DNA of 64,000 nt from Butyrivibrio sp. NC2007 (GCF_000421405.1 NZ_ATWY01000007.1:97142-161141); one strand, 5' to 3'; shown: positions 17,137 to 27,197, numbered from the stretch's first letter. Numbers and translations: made by a program. Notes: generated from the sequence alone by a model not told the origin.

Positions 17137-18278
17137 TACTTTGTACCTCCTTTCACATTTTTAGCGACAAGCTCAATGCTCTCGCTGTTCTTAGAGCCGA
17201 CTTTGGCTTTCTTGCCAATATGAACATCTTCAGCTACCAGTGCTCTTGTGACCGTTGCACCTTCCTCGATCACTACGCCGGGCATGATGACTGAATCAAC
17301 TACCTTGGCTCCCTTGCCGATAACTGCTCCCGTAAAGAGAACGGAGTTTGTAACGCTTCCCTCTACTCGAACACCCTGTGTGATGTAAGCTTTCTTGATC
17401 TTGGCTTCCTTACCTATGTACTGAGGAAGAGTGGATACATCCTCTGTGTAGATAAGCCATGATGAATCATTGAGGTTGAGCGGATTCTTGGGATCGAGAA
17501 GGTCCATGTTTGCTTCCCAGAGGGAGTCGATGGTTCCTACATCCTTCCAATAACCCTTAAACTCGTATGCGAAAAGACCTCTCTTTTCGTTTAACATTCT
17601 TGGAATAATGTCTTTTCCGAAGTCATGATCTGAATCGGGATTCTTCATATCCTCAATCAGCATCTTGCGAAGAAGCTTCCAACTGAAGATATAGATACCC
17701 ATTGATGCGAGATTGCTCTTTGGCTTGGCGGGTTTTTCCTCAAATTCTATGATCCTGCCCTTGCCATCTGTGTTCATGATTCCGAAACGGCTTGCTTCAC
17801 GCATGGGAACACCGCGGACAGCAATGGTTGCGTCAGCGTGCATCTGCTTGTGATAATCAAGCATCTTGGAATAATTCATCTTGTAAATGTGATCTCCGGA
17901 AAGAATGAGAAGATACTCCGGATCGTAGGTATCGATGAAATCGATATTCTGTGAGATTGCATCAGCGGTTCCGCGGAAAACATCAAGGCCCTGATCAGCC
18001 TTTTCGCGGGGAGTTAAGACATAAACACCGCTGTCCCTGGTGTCGAGACCCCAACGTCCGTCCTGTGCCACATAACTGTTAAGAAGTACGGACTCATACT
18101 GTGTAAGGACACCGACTACATCGATGCCACTGTTTGCACAGTTACTTAAAGGGAAATCAATGATACGATATTTTCCCCCATAGAAAACTGCTGGCTTAGC
18201 TACCTTCGTGGTTAGGTCTTTTAGCCTGCTTCCACGTCCACCTGCCAGGATCATCGCTAACATTTCGTTTTGCGCCAT
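17136..18278 (-). CDS. glgC: Glucose-1-phosphate adenylyltransferase, catalytic subunit GlgC
   Basis: Makes ADP-glucose from ATP and glucose-1-phosphate, the committed step of bacterial glycogen synthesis. The N terminus has [20 protein letters not shown], with the nucleotide loop and the Lys/Arg region, followed by [16 protein letters not shown]. Later motifs include [11 protein letters not shown] and [12 protein letters not shown], and a C-terminal left-handed beta-helix. At 380 residues it is standard length. AGGGGATC precedes ATG18278. First gene of a two-gene operon with glgD; divergent from a glycosyltransferase gene. Confidence 0.96.
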   Translation of the reverse strand: MAQNEMLAMILAGGRGSRLKDLTTKVAKPAVFYGGKYRIIDFPLSNCANSGIDVVGVLTQYESVLLNSYVAQDGRWGLDTRDSGVYVLTPREKADQGLDVFRGTADAISQNIDFIDTYDPEYLLILSGDHIYKMNYSKMLDYHKQMHADATIAVRGVPMREASRFGIMNTDGKGRIIEFEEKPAKPKSNLASMGIYIFSWKLLRKMLIEDMKNPDSDHDFGKDIIPRMLNEKRGLFAYEFKGYWKDVGTIDSLWEANMDLLDPKNPLNLNDSSWLIYTEDVSTLPQYIGKEAKIKKAYITQGVRVEGSVTNSVLFTGAVIGKGAKVVDSVIMPGVVIEEGATVTRALVAEDVHIGKKAKVGSKNSESIELVAKNVKGGTK

Positions 18279-18324
18279 AGTAAGATCCCCCTATCATTGT
18301 GTTTGTAGAAATACCCTATAAACT

Positions 18325-18333
18325 ATGATATAA
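18325..18333 (+). promoter_or_regulatory. Extended -10 promoter element for the glycosyltransferase gene
   Basis: TGATATAAT is a consensus extended -10 (TGnTATAAT) with TATAAT at 18328-18333. A weak TTGTAG lies 19 nt upstream. The first possible ATG of the downstream frame (18333) falls on the last base of this element, so it cannot be the start. Confidence 0.6.
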
Positions 18334-18374
18334 TGCATGAGGACTTTAATCAAGCACGAAAGGGGTATTTTAGG

Positions 18375-19283
18375 GTGCTTTCAGTAATAATACCTGCATA
18401 CAATGAAGAAGAAATAATACCGCAAACTGCATCTGTGATCGATGGCATTTTGAGCGGTGAGAATATAGAACATGAATTGCTTTTTGTGAATGACGGCTCC
18501 AAGGACAAGACCTGGGAAAAGATAGAGGAGCAGGCAAAGACGTTTTCCAGTGTAAGAGGCGTTTGCTTCTCAAGAAACTTTGGAAAAGAGTCAGCAATAT
18601 TTGCGGGGATTGCTGAAGCAAAGGGAGATTGCTGCGTAGTGATCGACTGCGACCTGCAGCACCCACCGGAGAAGATTGTTGAAATGTACAGACTCTGGGA
18701 ACAGGGCTATGAAATAGTTGAAGGAGTTAAGAGCAACAGAGGAAAAGAGAGTGGCTTGCACAGGTTTGCGGCCAAGAGCTTTTATGAAATCATGTCAAAC
18801 TCAGTTGGCTTTGACATGTCGAGGGCATCAGACTTTAAGCTCCTTGACAGAAAGGCCATGAACGTCCTTCTTAACATGCGTGAAAAGAATGCGTTCTTCA
18901 GAGCGCTTTCATCCTGGATCGGATTCAAATCCACCGAGGTTGAGTATGAGGTAAGAGAGAGGGAAGTCGGAACATCCAAGTGGAGCACCAAGGCTCTTTT
19001 CAAATACGCTCTTACCAATATCACTTCCTTTACATCTGCTCCGATGCAGATCGTAACATTCCTTGGAATTATAGTTTTTGTAGTTGGCCTTGGCGCCAGC
19101 CTTGAAGCAATTATCACTTTCTTTGAAGGAAAGGCACAGGATGGTTTTACAACGGTAATCATACTTCAGTGCTTTACGGGATCATTTATTATGATGGCAC
19201 TGGGAATCATAGGATACTACATTTCCAAGATCTATGATGAGGTCAAGGGAAGACCGAAGTATATTATCGATAAGACGGTATAA
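18375..19283 (+). CDS. Family 2 glycosyltransferase (DPM1/GtrB-like) with two C-terminal membrane helices
   Basis: Transfers a sugar from a nucleotide donor, probably onto an undecaprenyl-phosphate-type lipid. The N terminus LSVIIPAYNEEEIIPQT is the GT-A nucleotide-binding start; CVVIDCDLQHPPEKI contains the DxD-like metal site. Two hydrophobic segments near the C terminus match the GtrB/YkoT-type membrane anchor. The reading frame is open from 18333, but that ATG lies in the -10 element; GTG18375 is preceded by AAAGGGG at 9 nt and gives the standard family N terminus, 302 residues. Possible roles are cell-wall or polysaccharide decoration. Confidence 0.88.
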   Translation: MLSVIIPAYNEEEIIPQTASVIDGILSGENIEHELLFVNDGSKDKTWEKIEEQAKTFSSVRGVCFSRNFGKESAIFAGIAEAKGDCCVVIDCDLQHPPEKIVEMYRLWEQGYEIVEGVKSNRGKESGLHRFAAKSFYEIMSNSVGFDMSRASDFKLLDRKAMNVLLNMREKNAFFRALSSWIGFKSTEVEYEVREREVGTSKWSTKALFKYALTNITSFTSAPMQIVTFLGIIVFVVGLGASLEAIITFFEGKAQDGFTTVIILQCFTGSFIMMALGIIGYYISKIYDEVKGRPKYIIDKTV

Positions 19284-19309
19284 ATCTACGGAATTTTATA
19301 AAATTATTA

Positions 19310-19338
19310 TTGGTTTAAACATTTTTTAGAGGTACAAT
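19310..19338 (+). promoter_or_regulatory. Predicted promoter of the GGDEF/EAL signalling operon
   Basis: TTGGTT (19310-19315), 17-nt spacer, TACAAT (19333-19338), 46 nt upstream of the first gene of the operon. Confidence 0.55.
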
Positions 19339-19384
19339 ATAAGTAAGTGGGAGTTTGTCTTTAAATGGCTGAAAGGAGAACTTT

Positions 19385-20608
19385 ATGCTTGCTACGTTGA
19401 TACCTCTTTTTGATAACCAGATGTCTGTGAGTGCATATTCTGTCTTTGCTCGAAAGACTAATCTCTTTTTGAACCCCTCTTTCATGGCCGGTGCAAGATT
19501 TGACGGAGCCGGAACGGTTCCCGAACTTGAAGTTGTAAGCAACATGGGTGTTGCAACTCTTTCCGGCGGAAAGGAAGTCTTTGTTCCCATAAATCAGTTC
19601 TCCGTATTCGCGGAAATTTCCCTTCAGTGTACAGTTCCACCCGAGAAGGTTGTTCTTCTTATGGACAACTCTATTCCGCCTGAGGCAGAGTACATCAAGA
19701 GGGTAAAAGAGCTTAAGGAACAGGGCTACAAGCTCGCCATCCGAAAGATTCCCATCAGCAGTTTTGAAGATTACAAGGAGATAATCAGCCAGTGCAATTA
19801 TATCCTCCTTGATCATGCCAAGATAGATATTTCAAAAGCTAAGATATACTTTGGCAGACAGTATCCAAACATCAAACTCTGTGCTGTCAACGTAGATACA
19901 AAAGAGCAGTATGACAAGCTGGTAGAAGACGGCGGCTACGACCTCTACGAGGGAGGTTTCTTTAGAATGCCGGTAACAAAGTCAGAGACGGAAGTTAACC
20001 CTCTGAAGGTCAACTACATTGAGCTGCTAAACGTGGTCAACGCCCCTGACTATGATCTTACCGATGCTGCAGATGTCATTGGAAAAGACCCTGCTCTTGT
20101 AATTTCTCTTTTGGAAATGGTCAACAGAATGGCCTTTAATTCAGAGATTACTTCCATTCGCCATGCAGCAGCAATGCTTGGACAGAAGGAATTAAAGAGA
20201 TGGATAAACACAGCCGTTACCAAGGAGCTGTGTGCAGATAAGCCTACAGAGATCATAAGACTTGTAATGATAAGAGCTAAGTTTGCAGAGAACCTTGCAA
20301 GCGAATTTGAGATGGCGATGCATGCTCCTGAGCTGTTCATCATGGGACTGTTCTCAGCACTTGATATCATGCTCGAGAAGACTATGCCTGAAGCCCTTGA
20401 TATGGTTCAGGTTTCTAAGAATGTAAGAGAAGCACTCCTTGAAGATAAGGGAGATTTTGCCAAGGTACTGGATTTTATTAAATGCTATGAGGATGCGGAC
20501 TGGACAGAAATATCCAGGATTCTGGTTCTTGAAGACATTGATATGAACGATGTTTATACTGCATATCTCGGGGCACTTAGATGGTATCGCGACCTGATTC
20601 CCGCATAA
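19385..20608 (+). CDS. EAL-HDOD signalling protein (YuxH-like) with degenerate EAL domain
   Basis: A 407-residue cytoplasmic protein with the two-domain layout of YuxH-type regulators: an N-terminal EAL-like half (about 1-205) and a C-terminal HDOD half (about 205-407, with LTDAADVIGKDPALVISLL and IRHAAAMLGQKELKRWI). The EAL half lacks the EAL tripeptide and the metal-binding acids, so c-di-GMP hydrolysis is not expected; it may bind a ligand or partner. AAAGGAGAA precedes ATG19385. First gene of an operon whose next three members are also built from degenerate cyclic-di-GMP domains and receivers. Confidence 0.85.
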   Translation: MLATLIPLFDNQMSVSAYSVFARKTNLFLNPSFMAGARFDGAGTVPELEVVSNMGVATLSGGKEVFVPINQFSVFAEISLQCTVPPEKVVLLMDNSIPPEAEYIKRVKELKEQGYKLAIRKIPISSFEDYKEIISQCNYILLDHAKIDISKAKIYFGRQYPNIKLCAVNVDTKEQYDKLVEDGGYDLYEGGFFRMPVTKSETEVNPLKVNYIELLNVVNAPDYDLTDAADVIGKDPALVISLLEMVNRMAFNSEITSIRHAAAMLGQKELKRWINTAVTKELCADKPTEIIRLVMIRAKFAENLASEFEMAMHAPELFIMGLFSALDIMLEKTMPEALDMVQVSKNVREALLEDKGDFAKVLDFIKCYEDADWTEISRILVLEDIDMNDVYTAYLGALRWYRDLIPA

Positions 20609-20643
20609 GGAAAAAGATCTTTTGGATGCCTTGAGGGTTTTGT

Positions 20644-23600
20644 ATGGTAGATGTTAGAGGTATCGGCAGTTTTACCTTTAACCTTGCGGCTATTGTCATT
20701 TCACTGACCTGTCTTTTCTATACTCTTTTGATGGGCAGAAACCGCAGGTTTAAGAATAAACTGTTTATTACGTTAATAGTAATTGTTATCGTTGATTCAA
20801 TAACAGTTATCGGAGCTGACCTGGTTGTTGCCGGAGGTATTTCCCATGCCGGGAAGCTCCTGTTTCTTAATGTGCTCCAATTCCTCTATTTCTTTACCCA
20901 TTTTGCAATAGCCCCGATATTTGCCCTGTACATCATTTTGGTATGCAATGTTTCGTATAGGTTTTCAAGAAGCGCACAGTTCTGCCTTGCGCTGCCTTTT
21001 TATATTCTTGAAATTCTTGTTCTGACCAATCCTCTTACACGTTTTGTCTATATCTTTGACGATAACCTGACATTCCACAGACATGCCGGAGTGTATGTTG
21101 CATACATTCAGGCCGGTTTCTATGTTCTCTTTGCGATAGTGGCACTCTTCCTGTACTGGAATATCCTAAACGGTATGAAGAAGATAGCCCTTTTGTATTT
21201 CTTTGCCATAGTCATAGTCGGAACCCTGATACAGATGATACACAGCAATATCCAGTGTGAGCTTATGTGCGAAGCTATAGGACTTATGGGTATTATGATA
21301 GTTCTGGAAAACGACGATGACAGAATGGATATGTCCACAGGTGCCTTCAACAGAAATGCAATGACCAGGGATGTGGCGAGCTATTTTAAATACGGACGAA
21401 GCTTCTACAGCATCTGTATTAGAATGGTCAACGCCGATTCGTATCGCAAGATAACAGGCTACGAAGAGTTTGAGAAGATACTTAGGGAGATTGTCAATTT
21501 TATCCGCAGTATAAACAACGGTTTTGATGTTTACAGGGCAGCTTCGGACTGCTTTATGGTTGTGTGTCCGGATATTGACGGAAGCGACGCAAAAGAGGCT
21601 GCGGAAAAGATTTATACGAGATTTAGCATGGGCTGGTCTTTGGGAGATAACACCTTATTCTTAAAGGCTTATATCCTCATGGCCTCATCACCTGATCAGT
21701 TTGCGTCTTTGGATAATCTCTATTTCCTCAGCGATACCTCAATTGATGCGGACAACGACAGAGTTTTAAGCGAGCATGACCTGGACTTCATCTTAAGAAG
21801 AGCAGAAGTTGAGAAGGCTGTAAAAAGAGGTATTGGAACAGATGCCTTCAAGGTTTACTTTGAACCTATATACACCAAGGAAGATCTGGCTATCTGTGCT
21901 GCTCAGGCAGTTGTTGTTTTTGAAGATCCCGAGCTTGGAAAGATAGAGCCCGAAGAGTTCATCCCGATAGCGGAGCAGACAGGACTTATAGAAAAGCTCG
22001 GATGGTTCACCATCGATGAAGCTTTCTATTTCCTGGGCGGTGGTATTGCAGAAGAGATGGGACTTTTGTTTATTGAAATCGGCCTTTCATCTATTCAGCT
22101 CATCAAATCAGACTTCAGTAAAAGAGTCAGAGAAGCTCTCTCAAAGTTTGGAGTCAGACCGTCGCAGATTGTCTTTGACATCACGGAATCAGCAGCTGCA
22201 ACGGATCAGGATGTGCTTGGCGTTGTTATGTCTGATCTTGCGAAAGACGGAATCCGATTCTTTATGGATGAGTACGGAACCGGCTTCTTTAACATGCAGT
22301 CGGCATCATCTCTGATGTTTGAAGGTGTAAAGATGGATGCAGCTCTTTTGCATGTGGCAGGTAAGCAGATGCAGAACAAGATCATTCTTGAGAACAGACT
22401 CAAGATGATGAATCAGATGCTAAAGCGCGTTGTTATCGATAATGTTGACAGTCAGGAGCTCCTAGATACCATTGCACACATAAAGGCTGACTATCTGAAG
22501 GGAGCATATTTCTCCGAGGCGGTAAGTAAGAACGAGTTTATCGCAATCCTTCGTGCCACTGAGCTTGCAAGGATGGAGGAGAGAAGGGCAAGAGCTGCCA
22601 ACGAAGCCAAGAGTAATTTCCTTGCAAATATGTCACATGAGATCAGAACCCCCATCAATGCCGTGCTCGGCATGAATGAGGTCATTCTTCGTGAGTGCAA
22701 GGACGAAAAGATCCTTGAGTATGCCCAGAACATTGAAGGCGCGGGAAGAACTCTTTTGTCACTGATAAATGATATCCTTGACTTCTCCAAGATCGAGGCG
22801 GGAAGCATGGAGATCAACGAGTCGGATTACGACTTCTCATCAGTACTCAACGACGTTTACAACATGGTTCATATCAAGGCATCCCAAAAGGCGCTGAAGC
22901 TCGAGTTTGATATTGATGACCAGCTGCCTGAGAGGATGCATGGCGATGAAATGCGCCTTAGACAGATAATGGTCAACATCCTTAACAACGCAGTCAAATA
23001 TACCTCAGAGGGTAAAGTGACCTTAAGAATCACAGGCTACAGGGAATATGAGGATCTGATAACCCTTAAGATAGATGTCACAGATACCGGCGTAGGTATC
23101 AAGGAAGAGGACAAAGAAAGACTCTTTGAGAAGTTTAAGAGACTTGATATAGACAAGAACAAGACGGTGGAAGGAAGCGGACTTGGACTTGCAATCACCA
23201 GCTCTCTTCTTGATCTAATGGGCGGAAATATCTCCGTTGAGAGTGAATACGGAAAGGGCTCAACCTTCACAATGTCCCTACCGCAGAGGGTTGTGGATGA
23301 TACGCCTATAGGAGACTTTAAGACCAAACTTCAGGAATCCGTCAAGGAGAGAAAGAAGTATAAAGCTAAGCTCACTGCACCTGAAGCAGAGATCCTTGTA
23401 GTTGATGATACACCGATGAATCACGTGGTGATAAGGGAGCTTTTGAAGAATACCAAGGCAAAAGTAGAGTCTGCAAGAAGCGGAGATGAGTGCTTAAAGA
23501 AGCAGCACGAAAAGAAATATGACATCATCTTCCTGGATTACAGAATGCCCGGAATGGATGGCATTGAGACTCTGGATGAGATCAAGAAGGATACGGCAAG

Positions 23601-24441
23601 TCCCAACAAGGACACTCCGATCATCGTCCTTACAGCAAATGCTATTTCAGGCGCCAGAGAGAACTTCCTCAGGGAAGGCTTTGATGATTATTTAAGTAAG
23701 CCGATAGAGAGTGACAGGCTGGAAGATACACTTATCAGATATCTGCCAAAGGATAAGGTTTTGATTTCCTCTGAGGAGAATGCATTTAAAGAGATTCCTG
23801 ATAGCAGCAAGGATACGGAAGAATATCCGCAGTGGCTTAAAGAGCTTGAAGAGATAGATGTGGGCGAAGGCCTTAGAAACTGTGGCGGAGTAGACAGCTA
23901 CTTCAGCATTATCAAGGTATATTACGAATCAGCGCAAATGACAGAATCAAACCTTGTAAGTGCCTATGAGGATGAGAACTGGAAGGATTATACGAGCTAT
24001 GTTCATTCCTTAAAGAGCACCAGCAGAACCATTGGTGCAAAGCAGCTCAGCGAACTGGCCAAAAAGCTGGAAGATGCAGGTAATGCAGGTGATATAGAAA
24101 CCATTAGAGATCATCAGGATGAACTGATGAATCTGTATGCGATAGTTATTCATACCCTCTCAGAGGTTCCGGGAATTGATAAGGAAGATGAGAGTGATGA
24201 TACAGAGGATAAAGTTGACATAAGCACAGCACAGTTAAAAGACGCATATCAGAGCATCATAGAAGTCAGCAAGAGCCTTGATTATGACACACTTACCTTT
24301 ATTCTCGATTCATTAAGAAGCTACAGACTCTCCGATGCAGACCGTAAGATAACAAGAAGTATCGGAGAAATGGCCTACAAACTTCAGTGGGATGAGATAG
24401 TGAAGCTGGCATCGGAAGGACTTGCCGGATTGGAGGAGTAA
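20644..24441 (+). CDS. Giant membrane hybrid sensor: membrane region, degenerate GGDEF and EAL, histidine kinase, receiver and HPt
   Basis: A 1265-residue protein. Residues 1-220 are a polytopic membrane region. About 230-390 is GGDEF-like, but the signature reads AASDCF. About 395-640 is EAL-like, with QAV for EAL, MDEYGTG for the DDFGTG loop and KG for the final QG, while ITES and VKMD remain. Then a coiled coil, a HisKA with NMSHEIRTPINAVLGMNE near 665, an HATPase with GSGLGLAITSSLLDLMGG, a receiver with DYRMPGMDG, and a C-terminal HPt with VHSLKSTSRTIGA. It can therefore support a full His-Asp-His phosphorelay, while the nucleotide domains look like sensors rather than enzymes. A weak GAGGG site precedes ATG20644, 35 nt after the previous stop. 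Confidence 0.88.
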   Translation: MVDVRGIGSFTFNLAAIVISLTCLFYTLLMGRNRRFKNKLFITLIVIVIVDSITVIGADLVVAGGISHAGKLLFLNVLQFLYFFTHFAIAPIFALYIILVCNVSYRFSRSAQFCLALPFYILEILVLTNPLTRFVYIFDDNLTFHRHAGVYVAYIQAGFYVLFAIVALFLYWNILNGMKKIALLYFFAIVIVGTLIQMIHSNIQCELMCEAIGLMGIMIVLENDDDRMDMSTGAFNRNAMTRDVASYFKYGRSFYSICIRMVNADSYRKITGYEEFEKILREIVNFIRSINNGFDVYRAASDCFMVVCPDIDGSDAKEAAEKIYTRFSMGWSLGDNTLFLKAYILMASSPDQFASLDNLYFLSDTSIDADNDRVLSEHDLDFILRRAEVEKAVKRGIGTDAFKVYFEPIYTKEDLAICAAQAVVVFEDPELGKIEPEEFIPIAEQTGLIEKLGWFTIDEAFYFLGGGIAEEMGLLFIEIGLSSIQLIKSDFSKRVREALSKFGVRPSQIVFDITESAAATDQDVLGVVMSDLAKDGIRFFMDEYGTGFFNMQSASSLMFEGVKMDAALLHVAGKQMQNKIILENRLKMMNQMLKRVVIDNVDSQELLDTIAHIKADYLKGAYFSEAVSKNEFIAILRATELARMEERRARAANEAKSNFLANMSHEIRTPINAVLGMNEVILRECKDEKILEYAQNIEGAGRTLLSLINDILDFSKIEAGSMEINESDYDFSSVLNDVYNMVHIKASQKALKLEFDIDDQLPERMHGDEMRLRQIMVNILNNAVKYTSEGKVTLRITGYREYEDLITLKIDVTDTGVGIKEEDKERLFEKFKRLDIDKNKTVEGSGLGLAITSSLLDLMGGNISVESEYGKGSTFTMSLPQRVVDDTPIGDFKTKLQESVKERKKYKAKLTAPEAEILVVDDTPMNHVVIRELLKNTKAKVESARSGDECLKKQHEKKYDIIFLDYRMPGMDGIETLDEIKKDTASPNKDTPIIVLTANAISGARENFLREGFDDYLSKPIESDRLEDTLIRYLPKDKVLISSEENAFKEIPDSSKDTEEYPQWLKELEEIDVGEGLRNCGGVDSYFSIIKVYYESAQMTESNLVSAYEDENWKDYTSYVHSLKSTSRTIGAKQLSELAKKLEDAGNAGDIETIRDHQDELMNLYAIVIHTLSEVPGIDKEDESDDTEDKVDISTAQLKDAYQSIIEVSKSLDYDTLTFILDSLRSYRLSDADRKITRSIGEMAYKLQWDEIVKLASEGLAGLEE

Positions 24442-24444
24442 GCT

Positions 24445-25203
24445 ATGTTTAATAAAAAAATATTACTCGTAAGAAATGAACAGACATTCCTGGTAAACGC
24501 CATAAAGAACGCATTGGATGCTGCCAAATTCATAGTGGATGAAGCGGCTTATTCCATTGCGGATCTAAGTGCAAAGGCCAAGGATGCCAATCTGATCCTT
24601 CTTTATACGGACAATGAGCTTGAGGAACATCGCGATGCCATGGTCTACCTTAAGGATCTGAGCATGGAAGACAACATAGTCATGATGGTCATAGGAAACA
24701 AGGATGCCTTTGACTTTGTTCATCAGTATATTCCCAAAGAGGATGTGGCATACGAGATAGAAAGACCTCTTGATATGGCAGACCTGGTTCAAAAGGCGCA
24801 GATTGTCACAGATGATGAGTACGAGTTCCAGAGAAGAAAGAGTATTCTCATAGTTGATGATGATCTTACCTTCCTTCAGATGATAAGGGAGTGGCTAAAA
24901 GATACCTACAGAGTCGGCATGGCAAACTCAGGAACACAGGCTGTTGCATGGCTTGCAACCAACAAGGCCGATCTTGTGCTTCTTGACTATGATATGCCTG
25001 TTCTTGACGGTCCAAAGGTTCTCGAGATGCTAAAGAGCGAATCATTTTCCAGCTCGACACCGGTAATGTTCCTTACCGGCAAGAACGACAAGGAGAGCGT
25101 TACAAACGTTATCGCACTAAAGCCGGCCGATTATCTGCTTAAGACTATATCTAAGGATAAACTTCTTTCAACTCTGGACGCATTCTTTAAGGCGAGGAAG
25201 TAA
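24445..25203 (+). CDS. Tandem receiver protein (pseudo-receiver plus functional receiver)
   Basis: A 252-residue protein made of two CheY-like folds and no output domain. The first (1-120) lacks the expected phosphoacceptor Asp (the strand ends LILLYTDNE) and looks like a pseudo-receiver. The second (about 130-250) starts ILIVDDDLTFLQMI, has the acceptor in VLLDYDMPVLDG, a Thr switch in MFLTGK, and a conserved Lys in LLKTI. It starts 3 nt after the hybrid kinase stop, with GGAGGAG as ribosome site, so it is a likely phosphorelay partner of that kinase or its HPt domain. Confidence 0.88.
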   Translation: MFNKKILLVRNEQTFLVNAIKNALDAAKFIVDEAAYSIADLSAKAKDANLILLYTDNELEEHRDAMVYLKDLSMEDNIVMMVIGNKDAFDFVHQYIPKEDVAYEIERPLDMADLVQKAQIVTDDEYEFQRRKSILIVDDDLTFLQMIREWLKDTYRVGMANSGTQAVAWLATNKADLVLLDYDMPVLDGPKVLEMLKSESFSSSTPVMFLTGKNDKESVTNVIALKPADYLLKTISKDKLLSTLDAFFKARK

Positions 25204-25206
25204 TAC

Positions 25207-27159
25207 ATGGGTGATTTAAATCCTATTGGAGCGCTATCCTTTAGGACTGCTGCGGCTATAATCTGCATAACCTGTATATTCTACACGGCTGTGATGAAAA
25301 GAGAGACCACAAGAAGGCTCCGCAGCCGTTTATTTCTTGCTGCCCTTGTGATCACTCTCTATGACTGTATCACCGGTATCATCAATACCGTTGTTCTAGG
25401 CAGCAATCTCTCTCAAAGTATTAAGAATGTAGTTATTTATTTTAATAAGCTAAGCTATTACGGAACACATTTTGCTTTTGTTCCGATATTTGCGTTGTAC
25501 ATAATGATGGTCTGCGATGTCTTTCACAGATACAAAAGTAAACTCAAACTGGCAATATTCCTTGCGCCGTGTCTTATTCTCGAGATTGCGGTTCTGACCA
25601 ACCCATTCACAGGCTTTATCATCAGCAATAATCTTGAAAAGAATTTTGCCAGAGGCGGTGGCGTTTATCTGGCTTACATTATCAGTGCGTTTTATCTGGG
25701 ATTTTGCTTCTATCTTCTTGGCAAGTACTGGAATACCATGAATCACCTTCAGAAGATCGCCATGTTCTATTTCCTGGGACTTGCTGTGCTGGGCGTCTTC
25801 ATACAGATGATATTCCCTGAGATAATCTGTGAGATGCTGGCTGAATCCCTGGGACTGATGGGCATTATGATCATGATTGAGAAGGACGACTACAGGCTTG
25901 ACTATAAGACAGGGGCCCTGAGCAGAGCTTCACTCCTTCAGGATTTAAAGGGCAGCATAAATGTGGGAAAAGAGTTTGTGGCCATCTATGTTCGCATTGT
26001 TAATGCTGACATTTACAGGCGAGTTATGGGCTATGAAGGATATGATATCATCCTCACAAAAGTTGCGGATTTCCTTAAGGGAATTAACTATGAATACGAT
26101 GTTTACAGGACTACCGGCGGCAATTTCTATCTGATCTGTACAGATGCAGATGAAGATACGGTAGATATAATCATTGACCGCATAGTGGAGAGATTTGGAC
26201 AGAGCTTTGAAGTAAGCGGCGGAGCAACCAATGTTAAAGCCAAAATCATCTGTGTAAAGTCTCCCGATGAGTTTAACGATGCCGACGATATTTTAAGGCT
26301 CTCCGAGACTAAGATTGATGACGACGAAAGAATGGTATTTCGGGGAAAGGACCTTGATTTCATTCATAGAAGTATAGATGTCGAGAAGGCAATCATAAAG
26401 GGAATGGCAGGTAATGCCTTCAGAGTTATGTATCATCCGGTATATAAAAAAGAGACAATGGGAGTATTCTCTGCAGAAGCTCTTTTGACACTTAATGACC
26501 CGGACCTTGGCAGGATCAGATTCTCTGAGTACATGGCTGTTGCTGAGAATGCCGGAGTTATTGATGAACTTGAATTCAGAATGATTGAAGCCGTTTGTCA
26601 GTTTATCAATACCGGAGTAATAAAGTCGGAGATGAATATAAAGATATTCTGCATACACATAATGTCTGTTCATGTTCTAACTCAGGAGCTGGTGGAAAAG
26701 GTAAGCTTTCTTATAAAAAAATATGAAGTAGATCCTGCCATGCTCAGATTCAGTGTAAATGACACGATCGCAACACAGGCACAGGATGTACTTGGATTCA
26801 TAATGGATGAGTTTAACAAGATCGGAGTAGAGTTTATCCTCCTTAACCATGAATCGGTATTTCTTGGTCTTGATGTAGCAACTATTGATAAGTTTGACGG
26901 TATCAATATCGATGTCAAAAGACATTTCGAAACCGCGGATGAGAATCAGGCGGATGCAATACTACGCAACAGGGCAGCTATGGTAAGCCAGCTCGGTAAG
27001 CGCGTTATCCTTAGCGGCATAGACAGTAAGGAACTGTACAACAGGATAAAAGACGTAAAGGCAAACTACCTTATAGGAGATTATCTATCACCTATGGTAA
27101 CAAAGAATGAACTTCAGAATAAATTCTGGAATAATGAGGTATTTTCGGACAACAGATGA
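25207..27159 (+). CDS. Membrane protein with degenerate GGDEF and EAL domains
   Basis: A 650-residue paralogue of the first 640 residues of the hybrid kinase three genes earlier: the same polytopic N terminus with shared phrases (FVPIFALYIMMVCDV, GLMGIMIMIEKDD), then a GGDEF-like region whose signature reads TTGGNF, then an EAL-like region. The tripeptide EAL is present here, but the DDFGTG loop is LNHESV, the catalytic Lys is lost (INID) and the terminal QG is IG. Both enzyme activities are therefore probably absent. The start lies 3 nt after the preceding stop. It probably forms a heteromeric membrane sensor with the hybrid kinase. Confidence 0.85.
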   Translation: MGDLNPIGALSFRTAAAIICITCIFYTAVMKRETTRRLRSRLFLAALVITLYDCITGIINTVVLGSNLSQSIKNVVIYFNKLSYYGTHFAFVPIFALYIMMVCDVFHRYKSKLKLAIFLAPCLILEIAVLTNPFTGFIISNNLEKNFARGGGVYLAYIISAFYLGFCFYLLGKYWNTMNHLQKIAMFYFLGLAVLGVFIQMIFPEIICEMLAESLGLMGIMIMIEKDDYRLDYKTGALSRASLLQDLKGSINVGKEFVAIYVRIVNADIYRRVMGYEGYDIILTKVADFLKGINYEYDVYRTTGGNFYLICTDADEDTVDIIIDRIVERFGQSFEVSGGATNVKAKIICVKSPDEFNDADDILRLSETKIDDDERMVFRGKDLDFIHRSIDVEKAIIKGMAGNAFRVMYHPVYKKETMGVFSAEALLTLNDPDLGRIRFSEYMAVAENAGVIDELEFRMIEAVCQFINTGVIKSEMNIKIFCIHIMSVHVLTQELVEKVSFLIKKYEVDPAMLRFSVNDTIATQAQDVLGFIMDEFNKIGVEFILLNHESVFLGLDVATIDKFDGINIDVKRHFETADENQADAILRNRAAMVSQLGKRVILSGIDSKELYNRIKDVKANYLIGDYLSPMVTKNELQNKFWNNEVFSDNR

Positions 27160-27169
27160 TCAATTGGTT

Positions 27170-27197
27170 TTGTTATCTGACAAATAGCGTGTATAAT
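27170..27197 (+). promoter_or_regulatory. Predicted promoter of the iron-type ABC transporter operon
   Basis: TTGTTA (27170-27175), 16-nt spacer, TATAAT (27192-27197), 39 nt before the binding-protein start. Confidence 0.6.
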
